Of a stretch of DNA of 64,000 nucleotides, positions 27,199-35,228 are shown piece by piece. The stretch lies in contig CBDBJK010000037.1 in NCBI GenBank assembly GCA_965206395.1, positions 248,001-312,000 on the forward strand, read 5' to 3'. The position numbers and the translations under genes were made by a program. The notes beneath the pieces were generated by a model that did not search any database, was not told the DNA's origin, and saw nothing but the letters and a program-made list of their open reading frames with translations. Within the stretch, counting starts at the first letter, position 1. Every line of letters begins with the position of its first letter. The stretch comes from CBDBJK01 sp965206395 (GTDB lineage: Bacteria; Chloroflexota; Dehalococcoidia; Lucifugimonadales; CATOSD01).

Positions 27199-28203
27199 AT
27201 GCAGGCGGGAAAGCTACCTCTGAAGTTTCTGTCAGAGCTTCTGAGCAAGATAAACGTGACCGACCCTCGCGTCGTGCTGGGGCCCAAAGCTGGCGAGGAC
27301 GCGGCCCTCATCGACCTCGGCGATAAGTATCTCGTAACCAAGACAGACCCGATTACCTTCGCAACCGACCTCATCGGCTGGTATCTGGTGCAGGTCAACG
27401 CAAACGACCTCGCGGTCATGGGCGCAACACCTCGCTGGCTGATGGTCACACTGCTTCTGCCCGAAGGCACAGCCCAGGAAGAAGTGCGTGACATCTTCGA
27501 TCAGTTGCTTGAGGCGTGCGCCGCGCTGGACATCACCCTGATAGGCGGGCACACAGAGGTCACTTACGACCTCAAACGCCCAATAGCCGTCGGCGCGATG
27601 CTCGGAGAGGCGGCCAAAGATCGGGTCGTACTAACCTCCGGCGCTCAGCCCGGCGATAGCATAATTCTGACGAAACGCATCGCCATCGAGGGCACGTCGC
27701 TGCTTGCGCGAGAGGCGGGCAAGCAATTGTTGGAAGCGGGAGTCTCGCACGACATGATCGAAAAAGCAAAGGGGTTGCTGTTTTCGCCGGGCATCAGCGT
27801 GTCGAAAGACGCCGCCATCGCCTGTGATACGGTAAAAGTCCACTCGATGCACGACCCGACGGAGGGCGGTCTGGCGACAGGGCTGCTGGAAATGGCAACC
27901 AGCGCGGGCGTCGGCATGACTGTTAATGCAGAGCGGATTCCCATTCTGCCGGAGTGCAAGGCGTTCTGCGACGCACTGGGACTCGACCCGCTCGGCCTCA
28001 TCGGCTCCGGGGCGCTGCTAGCGACGCTCGTCCCGGAGGACGCTCCCAGGCTCATCGACGCACTGACCCAGGAAGGCATATCCGCGCACGAAATCGGGCG
28101 AATTACGGCAGCCGACGAGGGCCTGAGGCTTCGGACTGCGGACGGCATTCGTGAGTTGCCGGTCTTCGATAGGGACGAACTCGCACGATTCTTTGGCAGT
28201 TAG
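27199..28203 (+). CDS. AIR synthase-related (PurM/HypE/SelD fold) protein
   Basis: A 334-residue protein with the PurM-like fold: the N-terminal ATP-binding half has VVLGPKAGEDAALIDLGDKYLVTKTDPIT and VQVNANDLAVMGATPRW, the C-terminal half HDPTEGGLATGLLEMATSAG and GLIGSGALLATL. These are the marks of HypE-like AIR-synthase proteins (hydrogenase-maturation factor or archaeal-type relatives). It lacks the Cys/Sec-Gly-Cys-Lys motif near the N-terminus expected of selenophosphate synthetase, so I do not call it SelD. Neighbouring hyp genes are absent, so its substrate is not known. The nuo promoter follows it by 58 bp. Confidence 0.82.
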   Translation: MQAGKLPLKFLSELLSKINVTDPRVVLGPKAGEDAALIDLGDKYLVTKTDPITFATDLIGWYLVQVNANDLAVMGATPRWLMVTLLLPEGTAQEEVRDIFDQLLEACAALDITLIGGHTEVTYDLKRPIAVGAMLGEAAKDRVVLTSGAQPGDSIILTKRIAIEGTSLLAREAGKQLLEAGVSHDMIEKAKGLLFSPGISVSKDAAIACDTVKVHSMHDPTEGGLATGLLEMATSAGVGMTVNAERIPILPECKAFCDALGLDPLGLIGSGALLATLVPEDAPRLIDALTQEGISAHEIGRITAADEGLRLRTADGIRELPVFDRDELARFFGS

Positions 28204-28261
28204 AGGCTATATCGAGCAGCTGTTGGCTCCGAATATCGTTAAAATGGGGTACAGGTCTTAT

Positions 28262-28291
28262 TTGACACCTTTTTGAGGCCGATGCTACACT
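28262..28291 (+). promoter_or_regulatory. Strong sigma-70-type promoter of the nuo operon
   Basis: A perfect -35 TTGACA (28262-28267), an 18-bp spacer and an extended -10 TGC-TACACT (28283-28291). The start point should be about 28298, leaving a ~29-nt leader before the GTG of nuoA with AAGGTGA as ribosome site. Confidence 0.8.
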
Positions 28292-28326
28292 TGAACTGCA
28301 TACAAACTTAACTCTAAGGTGACGAT

Positions 28327-28695
28327 GTGCCCGAAGGATTCGACACAAACTGGACTGTGATGCTGATACTGGCGGGTATCGGGATTGCGGCTATCGTTGG
28401 GATGTTCATGACCTCTTTCATGATCGCACCCAAACGCAAGTCCGCCATCAAAGAAATTCCCTACGAATGCGGCATCGAGCCTGCCCCATATGTGTGGTCG
28501 CAAATTCAGATTCGCTATTACGTCTTCGCCATTCTGTTCATCATCTTCGACGTTGAAGCGGTCTTTCTCTTTCCATGGGCCGTCATTTTCCTCAAGTCGA
28601 CTCCCGCTGTCTTTTACGAGATGCTCATATTCATTGGCATCCTGTTCTTCGGGGTCGTGTATGGTTGGAAAAAAGGGGTGCTGCAATGGAGATAA
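28327..28695 (+). CDS. nuoA: NADH-quinone oxidoreductase subunit A
   Basis: A 122-residue membrane subunit of complex I with three TM helices and the family blocks KRKSAIKEIPYECGIEP and IRYYVFAILFIIFDVEAVFLFPWAV. With NuoH, J, K, L, M and N it forms the proton-pumping arm. The start is GTG at 28327. Its stop lies inside the start of nuoB (10-bp overlap), so the two are coupled. First gene of the operon. Confidence 0.95.
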   Translation: MPEGFDTNWTVMLILAGIGIAAIVGMFMTSFMIAPKRKSAIKEIPYECGIEPAPYVWSQIQIRYYVFAILFIIFDVEAVFLFPWAVIFLKSTPAVFYEMLIFIGILFFGVVYGWKKGVLQWR

Positions 28696-29234
28696 GGTTA
28701 GGACAAGGCTACGAGCCTCACAGCGGAAACGAGCCTGCTGACAGCATCTTTGAAAGGGTGCTGCCCAATGCGGTGACTGCCAAATCGAGCGAGTTATTTG
28801 CGTTGGCTCGGAAGTCGTCTCTGTGGACGCTCTCATTCGGTCTCGCCTGCTGCGCCATCGAAATGATGAGCACGTATATGTCGCACCACGACTTCGATCG
28901 CTTTGGCATCGTCACATGGCCCTCGCCTCGTCAGTCGGACGTGATGATAGTGGCGGGCACAGTCGTGAAGAAGATGGCCGAGCCTATCAAGCTGCTCTAC
29001 GAGCAGATGCCCGACCCGAAGTGGGTCATCGCTATGGGGAGTTGCGCCACCAACGGCGGCCCTTACTACCGCTCTTACTCCGTCGTTATGGGCGTGGACC
29101 ATCTTATCCCCGTAGACGTGTATGTGCCCGGCTGTCCACCAAGGCCTGAAGCGCTGATGAACGGCATCTTGCAGCTTCAAGAGAAAATCTCAAGGGACGC
29201 TAAAGAACGTGACAACAGAGGATCAACCTCCTAG
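28686..29234 (+). CDS. nuoB: NADH-quinone oxidoreductase subunit B
   Basis: The 182-residue peripheral subunit binds the N2 [4Fe-4S] cluster next to the quinone site. Ligands are visible as the tandem Cys in GLACCAIEMM (C55, C56), GSCATNGGPY and VPGCPPRPEALM. The middle reads FGIVTWPSPRQSDVMIVAGTV. The ATG at 28686 overlaps the nuoA stop. The C-terminal ~10 residues also encode the start of nuoC in another frame (26-bp overlap). Confidence 0.96.
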   Translation: MEIRLGQGYEPHSGNEPADSIFERVLPNAVTAKSSELFALARKSSLWTLSFGLACCAIEMMSTYMSHHDFDRFGIVTWPSPRQSDVMIVAGTVVKKMAEPIKLLYEQMPDPKWVIAMGSCATNGGPYYRSYSVVMGVDHLIPVDVYVPGCPPRPEALMNGILQLQEKISRDAKERDNRGSTS

Positions 29235-29745
29235 ACGCGAACCCCGGCGCGAGCCGGAAGTTCCTGTCGCCCCGATCGTTCTCGACGACAGGGCGCAGGC
29301 GTTATCGGCGTTGCTGCCGGATGTGCTGAGAGACTTCGAGATAGAGGTCGGCGCGACGGTGGACGAAGTTACCCTTACCGTTAAGACAGAAGACATTCCC
29401 GCCGTCTGTCGCAAGGCAAAAGAAGACCCGCAGCTATCCATGAACTACCTGCGATGCCTCTCCGTAGTCGATTACTCGGAGCGGCTAGAGGTCAACTACC
29501 ATCTGTTTTCCATGAAGAAGCGGCACAAGCTGGTTTTGAAAACCTCTGTCTCTCCTGACGAGCCTTACGTTCCCTCTGTCATCACGGTGTGGCGCGGCGC
29601 GGACTGGTTCGAGCGAGAGGGTCACGACCTGTTCGGCGTAGTGTTCCAGGGACACCCCAACCTCGCGCCGCTACTACTCTACGAAGGTTTCGAAGGCCAT
29701 CCCGGACTGAAAAGCTACCCCTTCCACGACTACGACGAGTGGTGA
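29209..29745 (+). CDS. nuoC: NADH-quinone oxidoreductase subunit C
   Basis: A 178-residue 30-kDa-type subunit of complex I. The diagnostic part is YLRCLSVVDYSERLEVNYHLFSM, then VWRGADWFEREGHDLFGVVFQGHPNL, and a C-terminal YPFHDYDEW. It is separate from NuoD, as in most bacteria outside enterobacteria. Start is a GTG overlapping nuoB. The normal neighbour nuoD does not follow: 2.2 kb of hicB, an unknown gene and an IS630 element intervene. Confidence 0.94.
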   Translation: MTTEDQPPRREPRREPEVPVAPIVLDDRAQALSALLPDVLRDFEIEVGATVDEVTLTVKTEDIPAVCRKAKEDPQLSMNYLRCLSVVDYSERLEVNYHLFSMKKRHKLVLKTSVSPDEPYVPSVITVWRGADWFEREGHDLFGVVFQGHPNLAPLLLYEGFEGHPGLKSYPFHDYDEW

Positions 29746-29750
29746 TTGTC

Positions 29751-30017
29751 ATGATAAAAGTTATTTACAAGGCCGAAGTTTTCGAAGAGGATGGCGTCTA
29801 TGTGGGCCTCTCCCCAGAGCTAAATGTTTCAAGCTTTGGCGACAGCCCTCAAGAGGCGACAGACTCATTGCAGGAGGCAGTAGAACTTTTCCTGGAAGGT
29901 TGCGAGTCGCTGGGGACACTTGGGGAGGTGTTGGAGGAGTCTGGATTCAAGAAGGAAAACGATACATGGCGTCTTAGAGAGCGTATCACTGCAGAGAAAG
30001 TAGCTACGTTGGCTTGA
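29751..30017 (+). CDS. HicB-family antitoxin-like protein
   Basis: An 88-residue protein with the HicB partial-RNase-H fold: MIKVIYKAEVFEEDGVYVGL, SPELNVSSFGDSPQEATDSL and QEAVELFLEGCESLG. HicB proteins counteract HicA mRNA interferases, and many end in a DNA-binding domain, which this short one lacks. It starts 5 bp after the nuoC stop, inside the nuo operon. A full hicA is not found next to it; only a 27-codon remnant-like reading follows. It may be an orphan antitoxin kept by the operon. Confidence 0.78.
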   Translation: MIKVIYKAEVFEEDGVYVGLSPELNVSSFGDSPQEATDSLQEAVELFLEGCESLGTLGEVLEESGFKKENDTWRLRERITAEKVATLA

Positions 30018-30097
30018 GTTCTGCTCAGAGGCGTTTGACACGATATGGCTACGGAGTTTGGGCTTGTGTATCCCCAGAGTTGGAGAATAAAACCTGA
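30014..30097 (+). pseudogene. Possible hicA remnant
   Basis: A 27-codon frame opens on a TTG overlapping the hicB stop. It reads LSSAQRRLTRYGYGV, similar to the start of HicA proteins of the SGAQ..RRLTRLGYxVVRQ type, then loses similarity (no RQRGSH motif) and stops at 30095-30097. It could be a truncated toxin gene or chance. Confidence 0.3.
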
Positions 30098-30117
30098 TTG
30101 AGCTTGAGGTAAGTACA

Positions 30118-30579
30118 GTGACTCTACCGCAACTCCAAGAACATGCAAGAGATTTGCTTGTTAATTCTATTGTACGGGGGACGAGTGAGAGTAGTGATTA
30201 TAAAAGGCATCTAATAGATGATGCTGTTGCGAATGCTGATGTTGCAACTCTCAGAGAATTTCTATCTTTGCACGAACAATTTTCGTCAATTGTACAGCCC
30301 CATGCATTTCGAACCCGACATGCAGGTAGGACTTCATCTGAAGGTATAGGAATATCATATTTCAGCCAACCAATTGCAGACAATCGAAAAGTAGAAGTTT
30401 GTGCCATGTTGTTACCAACCAAGCATCGATGGAGTGGCTATTTGGAATTTTATTTAAGTGGACAATCGGATGCTCCGGAAGCTGATGAAGTAACGATTGA
30501 CTCAAAACCTAGACGTGGAAGGCTCGTATATCGGCTATTTAACAGACCTAATCCTAGTGGTCCAACATCATTGAAATGA
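30118..30579 (+). pseudogene. Unknown protein, 3' end displaced by IS630 insertion
   Basis: I do not recognise this gene. It starts at GTG 30118 with GAGG 8 nt upstream and now encodes 153 residues with no signal or TM segment; a possible strand region is GIGISYFSQPIADNRKVEVCAMLLP. Its last eight codons and stop lie in the IS end. If the IS and one TA copy are removed, the frame runs on from AATCCTA into GATTCAGC and continues FSNRIVILFRDSANWMR to a TAA at 31861-31863, giving 164 residues. The gene was therefore hit near its 3' end and the present protein has a foreign C-terminus. The composition is much more AT-rich than the nuo genes on either side. Confidence 0.7.
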
Positions 30580-31805
30580 ATACCATGATAGTCATTGTTC
30601 CTCTTGGGGGTTCAATCGTAACGTTGAACCGAGGAGGAACCATGATGTCTACCAAGAAGTACCGTATCAGACTGACTACCGACGAACAACAGGAACTCAA
30701 CGCCTTGGTCTCACGCGGTCGGGCTGCGGCGTACAAACAGACCCATGCGCGCATTCTGCTGATGAGCGATGAGTCACGCTCGGACGGGGGAATGAAGGAC
30801 GCGGACATCACCAGCGCGCTCGGTGTGGGACAGTCAACGGTCGAGCGAATACGCAAGCGCTGTGTGGAGGAGGGGGTCGAGTCTGCGCTGAATCGCAAAA
30901 AGCAACTGCGTCGGCGTCAAAAGAGACTGGACGGCGAAGGTGAAGCACGGTTGATAGCGATGGCCTGCGGGGAACCGCCGGAGGGGCGTGCCAGTTGGAC
31001 CCTGAAGCTGTTGGCTGACCAGTTGGTCGAGTGTGAGATAGTCGGGACCATTAGCACCGAGACGGTTCGCCAGGCGCTTAAAAAAAAACGAACTGAAGCC
31101 GTGGCTGAAGCAGAGTTGGTGCATCCCGCCCGGTCAGAGCGCGGAGTTTGTGTGCGCGATGGAAGACGTACTGGAAGACGTACTGGAGGTCTACCAACGG
31201 CCGTACGATGGGAATGAGGTTCTGGTGTGCATGGATGAGACGAGCAAACAGCAAGTCAAGGAGACGCGAGTGCCGCGTCCCGCAGCGCCCGGCTTATCGG
31301 CGGCATACGACTACGAATACGAGCGCAATGGAGTGAGCAGCCTGTTCATGCTGTTTGCACCGTTGGACGGATGGCGCCGAGTCGAGGTCAGAGAGCGTCG
31401 CACGAAGGTGGACTGGGCGCATGTGATAAAGAAACTGGTCGACGAGGACTACCCTGACAGAGACCGGATCGTGCTGGTAATGGACAATCTCAACACTCAC
31501 AAGCTGTCCTCGCTATACGAGGCATTCGAGCCTGCTGAGGCGAGGCGTATAGCTGAGCGACTGGAGATACACTACACTCCCAAACACGGGAGTTGGTTGA
31601 ATATGGCGGAGATAGAGATCGGTGTGCTGGCTCGACAGTGCCTGGACCGACGGATTGCCAATCAAGACATCCTGCGCGGCGAGGTCAATGCTTGGCAGAA
31701 TCAACGCAACCGGGATGTGATACGAGTGGATTGGCGCTTCACTACCGAGGATGCGCGCATCAAGCTAAAGTCACTCTACCCATCAATACAAAAACGTTGA
31801 ACCAC
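30557..31805 (+). mobile_element. IS630-family insertion sequence (1249 bp)
   Basis: The element lies between two TA dinucleotides (30555-30556 and 31806-31807), the duplicated target typical of IS630/Tc1-mariner elements. Its ends are 17-bp imperfect inverted repeats, GTGGTCCAACATCATTG at the left and the complement of GTGGTTCAACGTTTTTG at the right (13/17 match). Inside the left end is a palindrome around GGTTCAATCGTAACGTTGAACC (about 30609-30630). One transposase gene fills it. It sits in the nuo operon in the direction of transcription. Confidence 0.92.
30642..31800 (+). pseudogene. IS630-family transposase, frameshifted in an A-run
   Basis: The N-terminal part is a winged helix region (RIRLTTDEQQELNALVSRG, DADITSALGVGQSTVERIRKR) and the C-terminal part the DDE domain: LVCMDETSKQQVKE (first Asp), RIVLVMDNLNTHK (second Asp) and PKHGSWLNMAEIEIGVL (Glu). 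Start ATG 30642 (or 30645) follows GAGGAGG. The halves are in different frames. The switch is at nine A's (31080-31088); eight would give the usual ALKKNELKPW reading and a 385-residue protein. A programmed -1 slip would hit TGA at once, so a 1-nt insertion, real or a sequencing error, is more likely. Confidence 0.88.
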
Positions 31806-31899
31806 TAGATTCAGCAACCGAATTGTTATTTTGTTTCGTGATAGCGCGAATTGGATGAGATAAGAATAATTGCCCCTGAAGAAGTGTCTAAAACAAACG

Positions 31900-31933
31900 T
31901 CCTAGATTCCTAGCCTGCGGCTAAGAATGACAG
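31900..31933. repeat. Single arm of the GTCATTCT...GAATCTA repeat
   Basis: CTAGATTCCTAGCCTGCGGCTAAGAATGAC is, on the minus strand, a GTCATTCT...GGAATCTAG unit with an internal AGCCTGCGGCT hairpin. It is related to the inner repeat of the element at 13097-13246 and lies just upstream of nuoD. Confidence 0.5.
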
Positions 31934-31957
31934 TAAGAACTGACATCTATACAAGAC

Positions 31958-33082
31958 ATGCAAATACAAGAGCAACCAACACAACAAGCTAACTCCATCG
32001 ACCTGATGATTAACATGGGGCCTCAGCACCCCAGTACGCACGGCGTGTTCAGGTTGGTGATATGGGTGGACGGCGAACGCATCGTCAGGGCGGAGCCGCA
32101 CATCGGCTACCTGCATCGAGGCTCCGAAAAGCTCTGCGAGGACGAGCTTTACAGCCAGATAATCACCCTGTTCGACCGCATGGACTACATTGCCAATCTC
32201 AACGGCGAGATGACCTTCTGCATGGCCGCCGAGAAGCTGATGAGCCTTGAGGTTCCAGACCGCGCCAACTACATCCGCGTCATCATGTGTGAGCTAAACC
32301 GTATCGCGAGCCACATGCTGTTCTACGGCGTCTACGGCCTCGATGTCGGCGCGATGACGCCCGTGCTGTATGGCTTCCGGGAGCGTGAACGCATACAGGC
32401 CCTGTTCGAGAGCGTCACTGGCGCAAGGATGATGCACAACTACATCCGCATCGGCGGAATCAAAGAAGACCTGCCCGACGACTTCGACAAGCGCATGGTC
32501 GAGTTGATGGATCACTTGAAGCGCGGCATCGAGGAGTGCGATGCGCTTCTCTCTCAGAACGAGATGTTCCTGGCGCGTACCAAGGGCATCGGCTCTGTGA
32601 GCGCCGAAGACGCCCTGGATTTCGGCATCACTGGGCCTGGCCTTCGGGCCAGCGGCGTGCTGGAAGACGTGCGCATCTCCGACCCCTACTCGATTTATGA
32701 CCGATTCGACTTCGGCATCCCTGTAGGAACATACGGCGATTGCTGGGATAGGTACTACGTTCGCGTGGAAGAGATGCGGCAGTCGATGGCAATCATCGAG
32801 CAGGCCATGAAGCAGATGGAACCCGGCCCCATTAAGGCCGAAACCAGGCGTATCGTTCGCCCGCCAAAGGGTGAGGTGTACGTGCGCACCGAGTCCCCTC
32901 GCGGCGACTTCGGCGTCTTCCTGGTCAGCGAAGGGCGCGACAAACCCTATCGAGTCAAGGTGAGAGCGCCATCCTTCGCCAATCTACAGGCCCTTCAGCA
33001 CATGCTTCGCAATGCCTACATTGCCGACGCAGTGGTGATTTTAGGGTCGATAGACATCATACTGGGCGAGGTTGACAGATGA
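31958..33082 (+). CDS. nuoD: NADH-quinone oxidoreductase subunit D
   Basis: The 374-residue 49-kDa-type subunit builds the quinone pocket with NuoB. Signatures: INMGPQHPSTHGVFRLV, EPHIGYLHRGSEKL, DYIANLNGEMTFC, CELNRIASHMLFYG, GPGLRASG, YDRFDFGIPVGTYGDCWDRY and the C-terminal HMLRNAYIADAVVILGSIDIILGEVDR. Length is near normal. It restarts the operon after the IS630 cargo; the ATG at 31958 has only a weak ribosome site, so expression may rely on transcription through the insertion or on an unseen promoter. ATGA overlap with nuoH. Confidence 0.96.
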   Translation: MQIQEQPTQQANSIDLMINMGPQHPSTHGVFRLVIWVDGERIVRAEPHIGYLHRGSEKLCEDELYSQIITLFDRMDYIANLNGEMTFCMAAEKLMSLEVPDRANYIRVIMCELNRIASHMLFYGVYGLDVGAMTPVLYGFRERERIQALFESVTGARMMHNYIRIGGIKEDLPDDFDKRMVELMDHLKRGIEECDALLSQNEMFLARTKGIGSVSAEDALDFGITGPGLRASGVLEDVRISDPYSIYDRFDFGIPVGTYGDCWDRYYVRVEEMRQSMAIIEQAMKQMEPGPIKAETRRIVRPPKGEVYVRTESPRGDFGVFLVSEGRDKPYRVKVRAPSFANLQALQHMLRNAYIADAVVILGSIDIILGEVDR

Positions 33083-34239
33083 GCCTCGAGCAAGTCGTTT
33101 ACTACTCGCTCGGAGGACTCGGTCTTTTCGTCTTCCTTTCAGTTACGGTTCTGGCGTTGACGTGGCTGGAACGAAAGGCGCTCGCTCGCATCCAGATGCG
33201 GATGGGGCCGATGCGCGTCGGCTTTCACGGCGCACTACAGCCCATAGCGGACGCGCTGAAACTCATCGCCAAAGAGGACATACTGCCCTCCTGGGCGGAC
33301 CGGCGAGTGTACTGGCTAGCGCCGTTGGCGGTGTTCGTGCCATCCCTTCTGCTGTGGGTGACCATACCGGTAGCCAGAGACCTGGCGCTGAGAAACCTGG
33401 ACATTGGCCTGTTCTACATAGTGGCCTTTTCCGTACTGTCGGTGATGGGCCTGCTCATGGCTGGCTGGGGGTCTGCGAACAAGTATGCCATGTTGGGCGG
33501 GCTGCGGGCTGCGGGACAACTAATAAGCTACGAGATCCCTTTTATCATGGCAATCCTGGCTGTTGCTATGCTGTCCCAGTCGCTTGACCTAGAAAAGGTG
33601 GTAGACGACCAGGCCAACTGGGGCAACATACTGATTCAACCCCTAGGACTGTTCATTTTCCTGACGGCGGGATTGGCTGAACTTGGGCGAACGCCCTTTG
33701 ACATCCATCACGCGGAGTCTGAGGTAGTGGGCGGGCCGTTTGTCGAGTACAGCGGCGCTCACTGGTCGGTGTTCTTCCTTGCGGAGTACATAAACACCTT
33801 CACCATCGGGGCGCTGACTGTGCTGCTGTTTCTAGGCGGGTGGCGTTGGCCCGCGATGCCGTTCGATGGAGTTGCTCACTCCACCCTGTCTGCCATATGG
33901 TTCATCGCCAAGGTTTACGTCGTCATCCTCTTCATCTTCTGGATAAGAGGCACGTACCCCCGGCTTCGCATCGACCAGCTTATGGCTTTCGGATGGAAAC
34001 TGCTGGTTCCGCTTTCGTTCATAAACATCGTGATTACCGCAGTCGTGCTTTTTTACGGCTGGCCGCGCTGGATTCTACTGTTGATATCGCTGGCATTTTT
34101 GGCAGGCACTTTCTATTTGATCTCCAAACGCGCCGGAACCACTATGGAAAGAATGACCGTAAAAGTGTATTCTGCCCGCAGCATGCGAGAAGAAGCTCCC
34201 GCATTGCACACCAATGCAGGAGCTTCGCTGGATGACTAG
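33079..34239 (+). CDS. nuoH: NADH-quinone oxidoreductase subunit H
   Basis: A 386-residue subunit with about eight TM helices that joins the quinone site to the membrane arm. Family blocks: TWLERKALARIQMRMGP, LKLIAKEDILPSWADR, LGGLRAAGQLISYEIPF, LAELGRTPFDIHHAESEVVGGPFVEYSG, FIFWIRGTYPRLRIDQLM. The C-terminal ~50 residues after the last helix (SKRAGTTMERMTVK and a charged tail) extend beyond the core family and look cytosolic. Overlaps nuoD by 4 bp. Confidence 0.95.
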   Translation: MSLEQVVYYSLGGLGLFVFLSVTVLALTWLERKALARIQMRMGPMRVGFHGALQPIADALKLIAKEDILPSWADRRVYWLAPLAVFVPSLLLWVTIPVARDLALRNLDIGLFYIVAFSVLSVMGLLMAGWGSANKYAMLGGLRAAGQLISYEIPFIMAILAVAMLSQSLDLEKVVDDQANWGNILIQPLGLFIFLTAGLAELGRTPFDIHHAESEVVGGPFVEYSGAHWSVFFLAEYINTFTIGALTVLLFLGGWRWPAMPFDGVAHSTLSAIWFIAKVYVVILFIFWIRGTYPRLRIDQLMAFGWKLLVPLSFINIVITAVVLFYGWPRWILLLISLAFLAGTFYLISKRAGTTMERMTVKVYSARSMREEAPALHTNAGASLDD

Positions 34240-34297
34240 GAGTGGGAAGAGTGGGCTACCCACTGGAGTAAAACGACGCTTGATATTGAGGTAAAGG

Positions 34298-35221
34298 ATG
34301 ATAGGCTTTCTGGAAGGGCTGATTGTCACTCTCAAGACGACTTTTCGTCGTCCGGTGACGGCGCAGTATCCCGACCCGAAAAAACGACAACAGGTCGCCT
34401 ATAGATATATGGGTTTCCCTGCCCTTCTATGGGATAATGAAGTGGCTGAACCCTATTGCACCGGCTGCATGGTATGCATCCGCGACTGCCCCACGCAGTG
34501 CATGACTGCCCATATGATGGACAATCCTCAGTTTGAGGCGGGCGAAAGCCGGCGACGTAAGATCATAAACGAGTTCGAGATTAACCTGGGACGCTGCATC
34601 CTCTGCGGCATATGTGTTGACGTTTGCAACTTCGACGCCATCGAGATGAGTCACGAGCATGAGTTAAGCAAGTACGAGCGCAACAGCAACCGCGTTGACC
34701 TGCCTCAGCTGCTTGAGATGGGCAAAGAGTTCCAGACGAAAACGAATTGGCGGCCAACTCAGCCTGAGAAGAACAGTGGTGTGCCTGCCAAGCGAGAGGC
34801 CGCGGCTGAAAGCCCCGCAGCGATTGCGATTGAAATCACGCCCGCAAGCGACTCGAAAGAAGACCGCCTTGCAGCCGCGAGAGCCAGAGCACAAGCCAAA
34901 CGAGAGGCTGCCACCGCCGAAACTAGCGAAGCGCCTGCCGATGCTGTAGCGTCCGAGGCTCCGGCGCAGGCCATGTCGAAAGAAGACAGACTCGCAGCCG
35001 CAAGAGCCAGAGCGCAGGCCAAACAAAAGGCTGCCACCACCGAAACTGGCGAAGCGACTGCCAATGCTGTAACGTCCGAGGCTCCGGCGCAGGCCATGCC
35101 GAAAGAAGACAGACTCGCAGCCGCAAGAGCCAGGGTGCAGGCCAAACGAGAGGCTGCCGAAACCGAAAATAGCGGCGTGGCTGCTGAAGACAGTAACGAA
35201 ACCAATCCAGAGGAGGGGTAA
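34298..35221 (+). CDS. nuoI: NADH-quinone oxidoreductase subunit I with a repeated Ala-rich C-terminal tail
   Basis: The first ~165 of 307 residues are NuoI, carrying two [4Fe-4S] clusters: YCTGCMVCIRDCPTQC (C54, C57, C60, C64) and CILCGICVDVCNFDAIEMSH. Normal NuoI ends near here. The rest is an added tail with two full 41-residue repeats and a partial third, each opening (S/P)KEDRLAAARARAQAK, which should form alternating-charge alpha helix, followed by an Ala/Glu/Thr-rich linker ending SEAPAQAM. The tail may bind another protein or the membrane-arm surface. In this set, without NuoEFG in the window, NuoI would be where an alternative electron donor docks. Confidence 0.93.
   Translation: MIGFLEGLIVTLKTTFRRPVTAQYPDPKKRQQVAYRYMGFPALLWDNEVAEPYCTGCMVCIRDCPTQCMTAHMMDNPQFEAGESRRRKIINEFEINLGRCILCGICVDVCNFDAIEMSHEHELSKYERNSNRVDLPQLLEMGKEFQTKTNWRPTQPEKNSGVPAKREAAAESPAAIAIEITPASDSKEDRLAAARARAQAKREAATAETSEAPADAVASEAPAQAMSKEDRLAAARARAQAKQKAATTETGEATANAVTSEAPAQAMPKEDRLAAARARVQAKREAAETENSGVAAEDSNETNPEEG
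34853..35170 (+). repeat. 123-bp in-frame repeats in nuoI
   Basis: Units begin at 34853, 34976 and 35099, each with TCGAAAGAAGAC or CCGAAAGAAGAC and close similarity over 123 bp; the third is partial. They encode the 41-residue NuoI tail repeats. Confidence 0.9.
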
Positions 35222-35228
35222 CTAGCTG

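Noticed and set aside
27199..28203. Selenophosphate synthetase (SelD) as support for the selenoprotein candidate
   Set aside because: The PurM-like fold fits, but the N-terminal Cys/Sec-Gly-Cys-Lys motif of SelD is missing and the sequence reads more like HypE/AIR-synthase relatives.
31080..31090. Programmed -1 frameshift in the IS630 transposase A-run
   Set aside because: A -1 slip at the nine A's reads ACG AAC TGA and stops at once; the second half needs a +1 change, more simply explained by one extra A.
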